Counted from the stretch's first letter, positions 33,780 through 42,141 are shown. The stretch is 42,398 bases of DNA from Anaerolineae bacterium (GCA_020433805.1 JAGRBZ010000021.1:1-42398), one strand, 5' to 3'. Translations and numbers: made by a program. The notes: generated from the letters alone by a model not told the origin.

Positions 33780-33799
33780 TCAATTGAAGAAATTTTAGG

Positions 33800-34175
33800 G
33801 GAGTTAGGTATATATGGAGTAGAGAGCAAGGTTAAGAATAAAACCGCCTGCTCTTACTCCTACGCAACATCTCTAACGTTTAAAAAATTTTAAACTTCTA
33901 AGCGCCATTTTTATGATATAATGATTTACGTCTACTGCCCCCCATATTTGATCTCTATTCCGCAAGCTATTTGCCGCTCCTCCACCAAGTTCCACCTAAA
34001 TCTAATCTCTTTAGAATCTCATCTTCTATCTCATATTGCTATATAGAAGTGAGGTGATGCCTATAATTATTTAAAGTGGGAAAATAATAGTTCCATATCT
34101 ATTGTTGTAGGATATGAGAGGCTTCTTCATAGTGCATTGGCCGAAAGCAGATGGTGTCACATGTCCAAGAGGTGG
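33800..34175. other. AT-rich gap upstream of the glutaminase-fold operon
   Basis: No gene is supported. A TATAAT (33917-33922) with no convincing -35 is the only promoter-like signal. The base composition is visibly richer in A/T than the flanking housekeeping genes. Confidence 0.4.
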
Positions 34176-34898
34176 ATGACGATATCACTCAAGGAAATCA
34201 ATAAATCAATAATGCTCGTCATACGTCGTTTCCTGAAAACCAATTCAGTAGGATACCTCTTGCTTGGGTTGATGACGCTTTACATCTTTTTAGGAGGTTG
34301 TAATGAGAGTTCTAAGGTAAAAAAGGTCCCACCTTCTGGAATAAATGAAGGTACGACGACTGTAGTTGTTGAGAGGCAAAAGGAGCAAACAAGTATGCCT
34401 AACCCGAATGTGATTGTTGATGGTATTCAAAGTATATCTACACCAACGTCGGCTGCGGCTGCGGCTGTGGAACAAGGTACAGTACCTGCTCAATTTCTTG
34501 TGGTGACTTTTTTCGAGGGTCAATCCAGCTTTTTGGATATGAGCCAATCTAGATCAACTGTATGGGCGGAAGTGCTCGAGTCACTGGCTCAGGAAAATCA
34601 ACCGGCTTATGTTGAAATTGACCCTGAGACTAATGTCATTGAGGAGATACTTATTCCGATAACGGTAACTGTTGGGGAAATTCGTCCGACAGGTGAAGGT
34701 AAAGACGTTGAGGTGGAACTGATCATATCTCATGCTAAGCACTTTCTGCGGGGCAGCCATAATAATTTCCAAAAGTTACGGGAAATCTTGCAGGACGCAC
34801 AAAAAAAGGGCACGCATGTGCTTGTGACAGAGTCGGATGAAAATGATATTATTGATGTCAGACCCATTGGGGGCACAGTAGAAGGGGGGCAGAAGTAA
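34176..34898 (+). CDS. Lipoprotein of unknown function, first gene of the glutaminase-fold operon
   Basis: 240 aa from ATG 34176, picked for AGAGG just before it; ATG 34161 and ATG 34212 are alternatives. A hydrophobic segment ends LYIFLGGC, a good lipobox. After a low-complexity stretch with an Ala run, the domain from about AQFLVVTFFEGQ to the end has alternating strands and acidic patches (PTGEGKDVEVELIISHAKHF). No family is recognised. Its stop overlaps the start of the next gene by one base (TAATG), which ties it to the glutaminase-like enzyme. It might be a surface partner, receptor or protective protein; this is a guess from position only. Confidence 0.7.
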   Translation: MTISLKEINKSIMLVIRRFLKTNSVGYLLLGLMTLYIFLGGCNESSKVKKVPPSGINEGTTTVVVERQKEQTSMPNPNVIVDGIQSISTPTSAAAAAVEQGTVPAQFLVVTFFEGQSSFLDMSQSRSTVWAEVLESLAQENQPAYVEIDPETNVIEEILIPITVTVGEIRPTGEGKDVEVELIISHAKHFLRGSHNNFQKLREILQDAQKKGTHVLVTESDENDIIDVRPIGGTVEGGQK

Positions 34899-35695
34899 TG
34901 GCAATTACACTGCAAAGAGCCAGAGATCTCTTCAACCTGGTCAATCGCCAGCTCTGTTGCCCAGCCAGTGCCCCGTCTCCTTGTATCCCCTTTTTGTATC
35001 CCGATGATGGTTGCTGGGGACGAGCGCATGAAATGTGCCGTCTCATAATTGCGGATGGTGTTAGTCCACGCAAAGTTTGGATTTATGGCAATCTACGCGT
35101 CGATACCTCCAACAACCCCTCGTGCTATGTTCGATGGGGGTGGCATGTCGCGCCTACGGTGCCTGTTAGCACTAGCTCCGGTACACGGACCTTTGTCATT
35201 GATCCGTCACTATTCGATGGGCCTGTAGAGCAGTCAACCTGGGTTGGTGTGCAAGGCGATTCTTCTGCAACGACTGTATCTACAGATGCCTCTGTCTTTT
35301 ACAGGTCTTACAGTGGTTCAGTCCAACACGATCCCACCTATTCACAAACTAAGGCGGTGTTGACAACATATCGAAATCGTCTGAAACTGCGTTCTGCAAG
35401 TTCTAGTGGACCGCCGCCCTATTTCAATTGTCTTACTAAACCGAGCGGTACCCAGTGGTATGGAACCATTGGTCCCAGCAAAACTGTTCGCTGGTTTACC
35501 CACAGTTGGCCGGCAGCATGGCATGTTTTCTGGACTATCATGCCATCAACGCCGTGCCCCGGTGGACCACAGTTGAGTTGGACTGTTCAAGTTGAACGTG
35601 CTAGTGCTACAATGTGTACGTATTGGATCACAGTCAGAAACCTGACATCGGATCCGGTTAAATTTGAAGGTCGCTATGATATTCTTAAGCGGTAA
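34898..35695 (+). CDS. Protein-glutaminase-fold enzyme with C-terminal beta-rich domain
   Basis: 265 aa, no signal peptide. Residues 1-125 resemble bacterial protein-glutaminase (deamidates Gln side chains in proteins): Cys39 in YPDDGCWGRAHEM, a KVWIYGNL strand, His83 in WGWHVAP and Asp102 in VIDPSLFDGPV match the Cys-His-Asp triad and its surroundings. Residues about 185-265 form a separate Trp-rich domain (GTIGPSKTVRWFTHSWPAAW to FEGRYDIL) that recurs as the next gene. The same triad fold is found in secreted enzymes and in toxin-like effectors. With no export signal of its own, target and location are open. Confidence 0.8.
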   Translation: MAITLQRARDLFNLVNRQLCCPASAPSPCIPFLYPDDGCWGRAHEMCRLIIADGVSPRKVWIYGNLRVDTSNNPSCYVRWGWHVAPTVPVSTSSGTRTFVIDPSLFDGPVEQSTWVGVQGDSSATTVSTDASVFYRSYSGSVQHDPTYSQTKAVLTTYRNRLKLRSASSSGPPPYFNCLTKPSGTQWYGTIGPSKTVRWFTHSWPAAWHVFWTIMPSTPCPGGPQLSWTVQVERASATMCTYWITVRNLTSDPVKFEGRYDILKR

Positions 35696-35721
35696 TGCAA
35701 TCGTATTGGAGGTAATAAGCT

Positions 35722-35976
35722 ATGATAACAGGGGTACAATGGAGAGGGACAATAGCACCGGGGGCAACGCATCGGTGGTTTACCTGGGGGTGGTCGGCTA
35801 ATTTGCACGTTGTCTGGTATTTAATGCCCACTTCGCCACGCAGTGGAGCTCCACAGCTTGATTGGGATGTTGCTGTTGAACGGGCAAATTCAAGTCAATG
35901 CACATACTGGATTACTGTTAAAAACTTAACCTCACACACCGTAAGTTTTGAGGGACGCTACGCGGTGTTATCCTAA
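35722..35976 (+). CDS. Stand-alone copy of the enzyme's C-terminal Trp-rich domain
   Basis: 84 aa behind a strong GGAGG ribosome site. Nearly the whole length aligns with residues about 185-265 of the previous protein: RGTIAPGATHRWFTWGWSAN against YGTIGPSKTVRWFTHSWPAA, then CTYWITVKNLTSHTVSFEGR against CTYWITVRNLTSDPVKFEGR. Probably a small beta-sandwich. It may bind the same ligand as the enzyme's domain (targeting or competition) or pack against it. No catalytic residues are evident. Confidence 0.8.
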   Translation: MITGVQWRGTIAPGATHRWFTWGWSANLHVVWYLMPTSPRSGAPQLDWDVAVERANSSQCTYWITVKNLTSHTVSFEGRYAVLS

Positions 35977-35992
35977 TTAGGAGTTTGAAAAT

Positions 35993-36301
35993 ATGCGTAT
36001 AATCATAGAAATTAGCGATATAGAGTTAACAAAAGCCTCAGCTACCCCACAGGTTATAACTGAAATTACGCCTCAGGTCGCCATAGAACCTGAAGCTTCG
36101 GTAAACGCTGTGCCACCACCCGAGTTGTTACAGGTTGCCGCCAGACTTAGCGCTGAAAGTGCGGGTCCCGCACCGGCCACTTTTACGAAAACAAATGAAA
36201 CCAAGAGTACTTCCCTGCGGGTTTTTGAAGATATGGATGAGGAGGATATTGACTCAGAGGATGCCGGTTCTGCACCTGGCACTATGGATTCGGTCAATTG
36301 A
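35993..36301 (+). CDS. Small Pro/Ala-rich acidic protein, last gene of the operon
   Basis: 102 aa with an AGGAG ribosome site 9 bp ahead of ATG. A short N-terminal beta-like MRIIIEISDIEL is followed by a Pro/Ala/Glu-rich low-complexity middle and an acidic tail (DMDEEDIDSEDAG). It looks largely disordered. It could be a substrate, a chaperone-like tether or a precursor peptide; no family is recognised. It starts 16 bp after the previous stop, and an 18-bp hairpin terminator follows, closing the operon. Confidence 0.65.
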   Translation: MRIIIEISDIELTKASATPQVITEITPQVAIEPEASVNAVPPPELLQVAARLSAESAGPAPATFTKTNETKSTSLRVFEDMDEEDIDSEDAGSAPGTMDSVN

Positions 36302-36354
36302 CATTGATAATCAGTAATGTAGTGTGGGTCTAGGAACGAGACCAAACCTCTCTC

Positions 36355-36394
36355 GGTCACTCAGGTCGGGTTTCACAACCCGACCTGAGTGACC
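36355..36394. terminator. Long perfect hairpin between convergent genes
   Basis: An 18-bp perfect stem, GGTCACTCAGGTCGGGTT (36355-36372) with loop TCAC. It sits between the glutaminase-fold operon and the convergent 266-aa gene. Followed by TCTTTG rather than a clean T-run. Confidence 0.7.
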
Positions 36395-36406
36395 TCTTTG
36401 CATAAG

Positions 36407-37207
36407 TTATGCAGATTGATCGGTAATGTCCGACACTGTGTCCGTCAAGCCGCTGTCATCAGCGCTGCCGTTGGTCGAGCCGTTGGCGGGGGCGTCGTCG
36501 TTCGTCTCCGCCTTTTTGCTGCTCCGGCGTTTGATAACTTTGTAGCCCCAGTGTTGGAGATCGCGCGAAATCTCGAGCTTGTAATCGTAACCCACAATCA
36601 CCCCGGCGGCCAACTGCAAATATTGGCCCAACTGTTTCGCCAACGCATTACTGGCGTTGACATATTTTTGGCGTTGGTATTGCCCCACGTTGCGGTTCTT
36701 TATGGTGGCATTATAACTTTGGTAATTGTCGATGACATCGGCCAGGGCGGGCATTGTAAAACGCTCTTCCTCGGGGCGGCTCTCTTCTTTGGCGATGTAG
36801 CTTTCCATCACCGCCAGCCGCTCTTTTTGATTGCGCGGGGTTCGAATGTTAGCCGTTTCCTTTTTGGTGTCAAAGCCCCACTCTTGCGCTTTGGCCGGTC
36901 GATTGGGAAACGCCGCGTCAATCGTCTTCAGCATCGACGCCACCAACCGCTTCGAGCGCTCCTCTAGCTTCGTCACCATATCCGAGGCGACCGCCCGTTG
37001 GGCCTCACCTTCAGCAATGTTCTTTTCATACTCCAGGATTTGTTGCAGCAGGTCTTGAATGATTGGGGTGAACAGATTCTGCTTTTTCACCGGCAGGGTC
37101 TGTTCGTGGGCCATATACTTCTTGCCCAGATCGATGACCTGTGGCCGCTTTTGGGAATCGGGGAAATAAACTTGAAAGCCACTTTGGTCAGTAAGATGAA
37201 TTTTCAT
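36407..37207 (-). CDS. Coiled-coil protein of unknown function
   Basis: 266 aa, cytoplasmic, AGGAG 10 bp before ATG 37207. It opens with a short beta-like segment (MKIHLTDQSGFQVYFPDS), continues with a long Lys/Glu-rich helical stretch (about 45-165) that should form coiled coil, then IVGYDYKLEISRDLQHWGYK, and ends in an Asn/Asp/Ser/Thr-rich tail. No catalytic motif is visible and I do not recognise the family. A structural or DNA/ribosome-associated role cannot be decided. The 41-bp tandem array lies about 220 bp upstream. Confidence 0.7.
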   Translation of the reverse strand: MKIHLTDQSGFQVYFPDSQKRPQVIDLGKKYMAHEQTLPVKKQNLFTPIIQDLLQQILEYEKNIAEGEAQRAVASDMVTKLEERSKRLVASMLKTIDAAFPNRPAKAQEWGFDTKKETANIRTPRNQKERLAVMESYIAKEESRPEEERFTMPALADVIDNYQSYNATIKNRNVGQYQRQKYVNASNALAKQLGQYLQLAAGVIVGYDYKLEISRDLQHWGYKVIKRRSSKKAETNDDAPANGSTNGSADDSGLTDTVSDITDQSA

Positions 37208-37424
37208 GGCGAGGTAACTCCTAGCTGTAAGTGTGTTAGATATCGAAGTTCATGTAGTTTGTTAACCTCTCCTTAAACCAGTATACCGATCTTTAATAAT
37301 ATGTCTACCTGCGCGTAAATTTTTTGGTATATGAAAATCTCCGCCCGCCCCATGTCCGCTTTTTCCACCGGCAGAGACGTATTTTCAACGAAAAAGGCAA
37401 GATTTTCCTTGTAAATCCCCTTCG

Positions 37425-37636
37425 TGACAACGCTGATTTAACTCTTCCAACGTAAGATGCATTAATGACAACGCTGATTGAACTCTTCCAACGTAAGATG
37501 CATCAATGACAACGCTGATTGAACTCTTCCAATGTAAGATGCATTAATGACAACGCTGATCTAAGTCTTCCAACGTAAGATGCACGAATGACAACACTGA
37601 TCTAAGTCTTCCAACGTAAGATGCACGAATGACAAC
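37425..37636. repeat. Tandem array of five 41-bp units plus a 7-bp start of a sixth
   Basis: Units begin TGACAACGCTGAT, contain CTTCCAACGTAAGATGCA and repeat every 41 bp (37425, 37466, 37507, 37548, 37589), then TGACAAC at 37630. Units 2-3 share GATTGAACTC and units 4-5 share GATCTAAGTC, so the array grew by local duplication. There are no spacers, so it is not a CRISPR. The unit length is not a multiple of three. Confidence 0.85.
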
Positions 37637-37955
37637 AAAGATGCTTTATATTCAGCGGATTCATCCTTGTCCGGCAAGTCGGAACACCTCAATTTCGCGG
37701 CTGCATCGGCCCCGACAGCGCCGAACACCTCTATTTATCAGCCGCAGCGTCTTCGGCAGTGGCGGAGGCTTGTGTTTATCGAATTCGACGTATGTGGCAG
37801 CGCTGGGGGATTGTATGCATCAAATGCAGCCTCTCTTTTGTTCAGAAGCAGTTATGACTATCCCACGCACAGATATTTTGCTTGGTTAATTTGTAGGCTG
37901 TGTTGTAACTGGGCGTGTTATATGGGATAATGGGTTCGGACTACTTTGTCAGCGG
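37637..37955. other. Gap without a supported gene
   Basis: Open frames of 86-87 codons overlap here in two frames, but none has a ribosome site or a recognisable protein sequence. It may hold decayed coding DNA. Confidence 0.4.
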
Positions 37956-38023
37956 TTTAACCCGTTTCAACCGGTGCCGTATACTAACCCCGCCGATTTA
38001 TCGCCGGGTGATCTGAGTGGGAC
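37956..38023. repeat. Left 68-bp palindromic repeat of the REP-transposase unit
   Basis: Starts TTTAACCCGTTT and ends GTGGGAC. It has two palindromes, one around AACCCG/CGGT (imperfect) and one CCCGCCGATTTATCGCCGGG-like. Same orientation and same length as 38693-38760. Confidence 0.75.
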
Positions 38024-38189
38024 GATCTGATAGGGGTGTCCAAGATGCTGTCGGGAACGGAAAACGCCCGGTCATAAATGAGCCGGGCTACGAAACGGCG
38101 TCCAATGAATTGGACTTCTGGTTGTCGGGGATTATCTTTAACCCTCGACATACAAGCTGTGCCATAAACCATTATTCGAGAGTAAACCA

Positions 38190-38681
38190 ATGCCTTATTA
38201 CCAACTTTTCTATCATCTTGTCTGGACAACCAAAAACCGTGCTCCGCTCCTAACCCCTCAAGTGGAGCCGATTATCCACGAATCGCTTAGGACGAAAGCT
38301 ATAGGTCTGGGGGCTATTGTATTTGCTCTAAATGGTGTTGACGATCATGTCCATCTGGTCGCCACAATTCCACCCAAGATAGCGGTAGCTACATTTGTGG
38401 GGCAAATTAAAGCCGTTGCCTCGACCAAATTTAACAAAGGCTATCCCGAATATCCTTCCTTCTTCTGGCAGAACGAATATGGTGCCTTTTCGTTTGATGG
38501 CAAACGTTTACCCAATTATGTTGCCTATGTAGAAAAACAGAAACAACATCATGCCGCGAAAACCACCATTCCCATATTAGAACGCGTTAACGGAAAAGGG
38601 GTGGAATTAATACAGGAGCCTAAAGCCGTCTACGCTGTTGAGGATGAAGATTGGCGTCGTGAATTAGAGCAGTTAGGCTAA
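38190..38681 (+). CDS. IS200-like / REP-associated Y1 transposase
   Basis: 163 aa single-domain HUH transposase. It begins YYQLFYHLVWTTKNRAPLL, has the metal-binding HUH motif as DHVHLV, and a C-terminal helix with the likely nucleophile Tyr in NYVAYVEKQKQHH. Members cut and join single-stranded DNA at hairpins. The flanking 68-bp repeats are the natural substrates. The length and motif set are intact, so it may be active. Confidence 0.9.
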   Translation: MPYYQLFYHLVWTTKNRAPLLTPQVEPIIHESLRTKAIGLGAIVFALNGVDDHVHLVATIPPKIAVATFVGQIKAVASTKFNKGYPEYPSFFWQNEYGAFSFDGKRLPNYVAYVEKQKQHHAAKTTIPILERVNGKGVELIQEPKAVYAVEDEDWRRELEQLG

Positions 38682-38692
38682 CCGCCATCGCA

Positions 38693-38760
38693 TTTAACCC
38701 GTTTGAACGGGTGCGGTATACTAGCCCGGTCGATTAATCGCCGGGTGATGGCCGTGGGAC
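38693..38760. repeat. Right 68-bp palindromic repeat of the REP-transposase unit
   Basis: TTTAACCCGTTTGAACGGGT at the start is a strong palindrome (ACCCGTT TG AACGGGT). CCCGGTCGATTAATCGCCGGG is nearly palindromic too. It starts 12 bp after the transposase stop. Confidence 0.75.
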
Positions 38761-38843
38761 AAATTGCTGGGGACGCCAAAGATATCGTCAATTAAACCCT
38801 CATTTCCCCATGCTATTCGGTCTTGGTTTTCCCACGTCGTTAA

Positions 38844-38873
38844 ATAGCACACCCTCCCGAACCGTGCTATAAT
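38844..38873 (+). promoter_or_regulatory. Inverted repeat overlapping a -10 box before the CheB-CheR gene
   Basis: ATAGCAC (38844-38850) and GTGCTAT (38864-38870) are perfect arms 13 bp apart; the right arm runs into TATAAT (38868-38873). It could be an operator over a promoter. No good -35 is visible. Otherwise the 337-bp gap before the gene holds only the right 68-bp repeat. Confidence 0.4.
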
Positions 38874-39018
38874 AAGGGTGGGATCAAACGCTAAGTGTCA
38901 GATCAAGCAAGGCGTGTCAATTCGTAACATCTTCTACCATCACCCCACTGAAACATCAAAAGGTTATTATTCCATTAATCAATGGAATTGCGCTAACCCT
39001 GCCCAAGGAGAGCTACCT

Positions 39019-42000
39019 GTGTCTCAACAAAAGAAAGACTCGACCCCAGCGGATAATTACGACTCAGATGAAAACCAACCCACACCGGAACCCACCGATA
39101 CCCCCGGTGAAACCGTCGACGCCCCACCAACAAAAAAACCAACCACCAAACAAACAAACAAACAAACAAACAAACAAACAAACTCCCATTATCGTAGGCT
39201 TGGGCGCTTCAGCCGGAGGCTTGGCCGCCTTAGAAACTTTTTTCAAAAACACGCCGCCCGATACCGGCATGGCCTTTGTGGTGGTTATGCATTTGATGCC
39301 CCACCATAAAAGTAATTTAAGTGAACTGCTTCAACACTATACCGCCATGCCGGTTAGCCAAATTGAAGACGGTATGCCGGTAGCCCCTAATCATATCTAT
39401 GTCATCCCGCCCGATTACGAACTGGGCATTCTTAATGGCCGTTTGCAGCTTCTCAAACTGACCAAAAAAGAACCGTCAATGGCTATCGATAGCTTTTTTC
39501 GCCATCTGGCCGATGACCAAGGGGTCAAAGCCGTTTGCGTTATCCTATCGGGTACCGGCACCGACGGCACCGTGGGGCTAAAAGCCATTGCCGAACAAGG
39601 CGGCCTGGTGGCGGCTCAAACCCCCGACAGCGCTGAATACAGCGGTATGCCTCGCAGCGCCATCGACACCGGCCTGGTCGATCTTGTTCACGATCCGGCC
39701 GAGATGCCGCCGGCGTTGGTCGATTACGTGCAGAAGATCGATTTTCGAGCTGAAGAAGCCGACTTTGATGAGAAGCAACTGGACGATCTCAATAAAATAT
39801 TTTTGCTGCTGCGGGCCGAAACCGGACTCAACTTTAGCCGCTACCGGCCCAGCACCCTCTCACGCCGCATCGCCAAACGGGTAGCCGTTCACCAATTGAA
39901 TAGTTTGGTCGATTACGTCGAATTCTTGCGCCACAATCGCGAAGAGCTGGCCGAACTTCATCAGGAAATTTTGATCAGCGTCACCCAATTTTTTAGAGAG
40001 CCGGCCGCGTTTGAAGTCATCAAAAACGAGGTGCTGCCGGCTCTGTTTGCTCAGCGCTCTGTGGACCGACCGCTGCGGGTTTGGGTGCCCGGCTGTTCCA
40101 CCGGCGAAGAAGCCTACAGCCTGGCTATGCTGATTCACAACTACCAACAGGAGCGGCTGCCGGCGCTCAAGGTTGAGATTTTTGCCACGGATGTCAACGC
40201 GAAAATGATCGATCAGGCTCGCATCGGCGAATATCCCGCCGCAATTGTGGCCGATGTACCCGAGACGTACCTCACGCAGTACTTTATAAAAAAGGAGCAC
40301 ACCTACCGGATCAAGACTGAAATTAGAGAGATGGTTATCTTTGCCGAACAGAATCTGCTGGGCGACCCGCCCTTTTCCAAATTAGATCTGATTAGCTGCC
40401 GCAACCTGCTGATTTATCTCAAAACCGAGACTCAGCGCCAGGTATTGAGCTTGTTTCAGTATGCCTTGAAATCCGGTGGCTTTCTCTTTTTAGGTTCTTC
40501 CGAAAATATCGGCGAGTTGAGCGACTATTTTACGGTCGTCGATCGCAAGTGGCGGGTGTTTAAGCGCACCGACTCGCGGGCCGTTCCCCCCCCGGATGAA
40601 GTCTTTTTTGAAATTACGGGAAGGCCCCCTGTTTTAAGGGAGTCGGCCCCCCCCCGGCGGCAATCCGAGGCCGGTTCAAGGGCAGCCGCGTCACTTACTG
40701 GAGCAGTCGCTGCTGGAACATTATGAACCGGTCGGGATTATGATCGATGAAACGTTTACCATTCTCTACACCTATGGGCAGGTCGATCATTATCTTAAGG
40801 TCGCGGCCGGCGAAGCCCGTTTCAACATTATGGATATGCTGCGGCCGGGGTTAGATGCCGAGCTGCCCCAGGCCATCCGCTATACGTTAAACCAGCGCGA
40901 GAGTACAACGCACCACAACGTTTGGGTTCAGACCAATGGTGATGAAGCCTACGTCAATATCACCGTCAAACCGGTCGGCGGCCCGGACCGACACCTGTTT
41001 CTGATTATTATTGAAAAAGTGGCTCCAACTGCGTCCGGCGATGCAGCGGCTGAATCGGACGCGTCGCCTGAAGCGGGGAGTGAGCAGCTTCAGGCTGTGA
41101 AAAAGGAGCTGGCTGTAACCAAAAACCGGCTGCAAAAATCGATTGAAGAACTGCAAGCCGCTAACGAGGAACATCGCTCTTATGCCGAAGAGCTACAATC
41201 GGGCAATGAAGAGCTGCAAAGCATGAACGAAGAGCTAACAACCTCGCAGGAGGAGCTGCGCTCGATTAACGAAGAGCTGGTAACGGCCAGTTCCGAAATT
41301 CAAAGGAAAAATCAAGCGCTGCACCAGGTCAATAACGATCTTCACAACCTGCTGGCGGCTACGGATATTGCCACCATCTTTTTGGACAACGGCTTACGAA
41401 TTAAACGGTTCACATCGGCCGCCACCACGGTGGTTAATCTCATTGAGTCGGATAAGGGCCGCCCCTTCAAACACACGGTTATGAACTTTAAAGATGATCA
41501 CCTCTATCAGGATTTGGAGTATGTGCTCGATACCCTGAATACGGTCGAACGGGAAGTTGAAACGGAAAAAGGGCAGTGGTTTAATATGCGGATTATACCC
41601 TTCCGAACCCTCGACAATATTATCGACGGCGTGGTGCTGACCTTTGCTGCGATCACCGCTCAGAAGCACGTTGAAAGCGAGCTGCGCCGGCTCAACGAAG
41701 AGCTGCGCTATGCCCGCGACTATGCTCGTAAAATTATCGACACGCTGCACGAAGGGGTGCTGGTTCTGGACGAAAATCTGTACGTTGTTTCGGCCAACGC
41801 CGCCTTTTACAGACAATTTGGGGTCAACCCCCAGGAGACGGAAGGAAAGCGGGTTTACGATTTGGGCAACGGGCAGTGGGATATTCCCCAACTGCGCCGG
41901 CTGCTGGAAGAGATTATTCCCGAAAACAGCACCATCGAACAGTATGATATTGACCACGACTTTCCCACTATCGGCCGCCGCACCATGCGCCTCAACGCCC

Positions 42001-42074
42001 GCCGCCTGAACCGGCCTGAGGGCGAAGCCAACCAAATTTTACTGGCTATCGAGGATGTAACGGATCAAGGGTGA
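39019..42074 (+). CDS. CheB-CheR-PAS fusion chemotaxis-type protein, frame broken at two simple repeats
   Basis: Start GTG 39019, 8 bp after a perfect AAGGAG. That frame codes an acidic Pro/Thr-rich N-terminus (VSQQKKDSTPADNYDSDENQ) and enters a (CAAA)9 tract (39147-39183), after which it goes out of frame and stops at 39309. The CheB methylesterase domain (IIVGLGASAGGLAALE) and CheR methyltransferase domain (GCSTGEEAYSLA; SCRNLLIYL) are in the +1 frame, 39182 to 40726. After a C9 tract (40647-40655) the frame shifts again to LLEQSLLEHYEPVGIMIDET, PAS-like parts, a Glu/Asn-rich coiled coil and a C-terminal PAS ending at 42074. Removing one CAAA and one C gives exactly 1,017 codons. The ATG at 39068 in the CheB frame has no ribosome site. 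It is phase-variable, decayed or mis-sequenced. Such fusions methylate/demethylate receptors or act as sensors. Confidence 0.8.
39147..39183. repeat. Tetranucleotide tract (CAAA)9 inside a coding region
   Basis: Nine full CAAA units followed by C. It joins the SD-led N-terminal frame to the CheB frame only when the count is 8 (or 5, 11), so 9 is an out-of-frame state. Confidence 0.9.
40647..40655. repeat. C9 homopolymer inside a coding region
   Basis: Nine C residues. The CheR frame enters and the PAS frame continues beyond at one base offset; eight C residues would join them. The PAS frame has a TAA at 40635-40637, so the shift must lie after it. Confidence 0.85.
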
Positions 42075-42141
42075 GGGTCTCTTCGTATTATCAGAAGAGT
42101 CCGATAGTTCTTACAGGACGACATCGGTAATGAAAATCACC

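Larger units (their letters stand above)
37956..38760 (+). mobile_element. REP/IS200-type unit: 68-bp repeat, transposase, 68-bp repeat
   Basis: Two 68-bp repeats in direct orientation bracket one Y1 transposase. Between the left repeat and the gene there is a further GCCCGG hairpin (about 38067-38090). The unit is about 805 bp and lies between the 41-bp array and the CheB-CheR gene. Confidence 0.65.

Noticed and set aside
37425..37636. CRISPR array
   Set aside because: Units are directly adjacent with no unique spacers, and no cas gene is nearby.
37629..37930. Small genes of 86-87 codons beside the tandem array
   Set aside because: Two frames overlap with no ribosome site and Arg/Ser/Cys-rich translations without recognisable domains.
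39068..39146. ATG 39068 as the natural start of the CheB-CheR protein
   Set aside because: There is no ribosome site, and the residues read in this frame look like the acidic linker translated out of frame, whereas GTG 39019 has a perfect AAGGAG.
40586..40593. The C8 tract as the site of the CheB-CheR frameshift
   Set aside because: The downstream PAS frame contains a TAA at 40635-40637, after this tract, so the shift must be at the later C9 tract.
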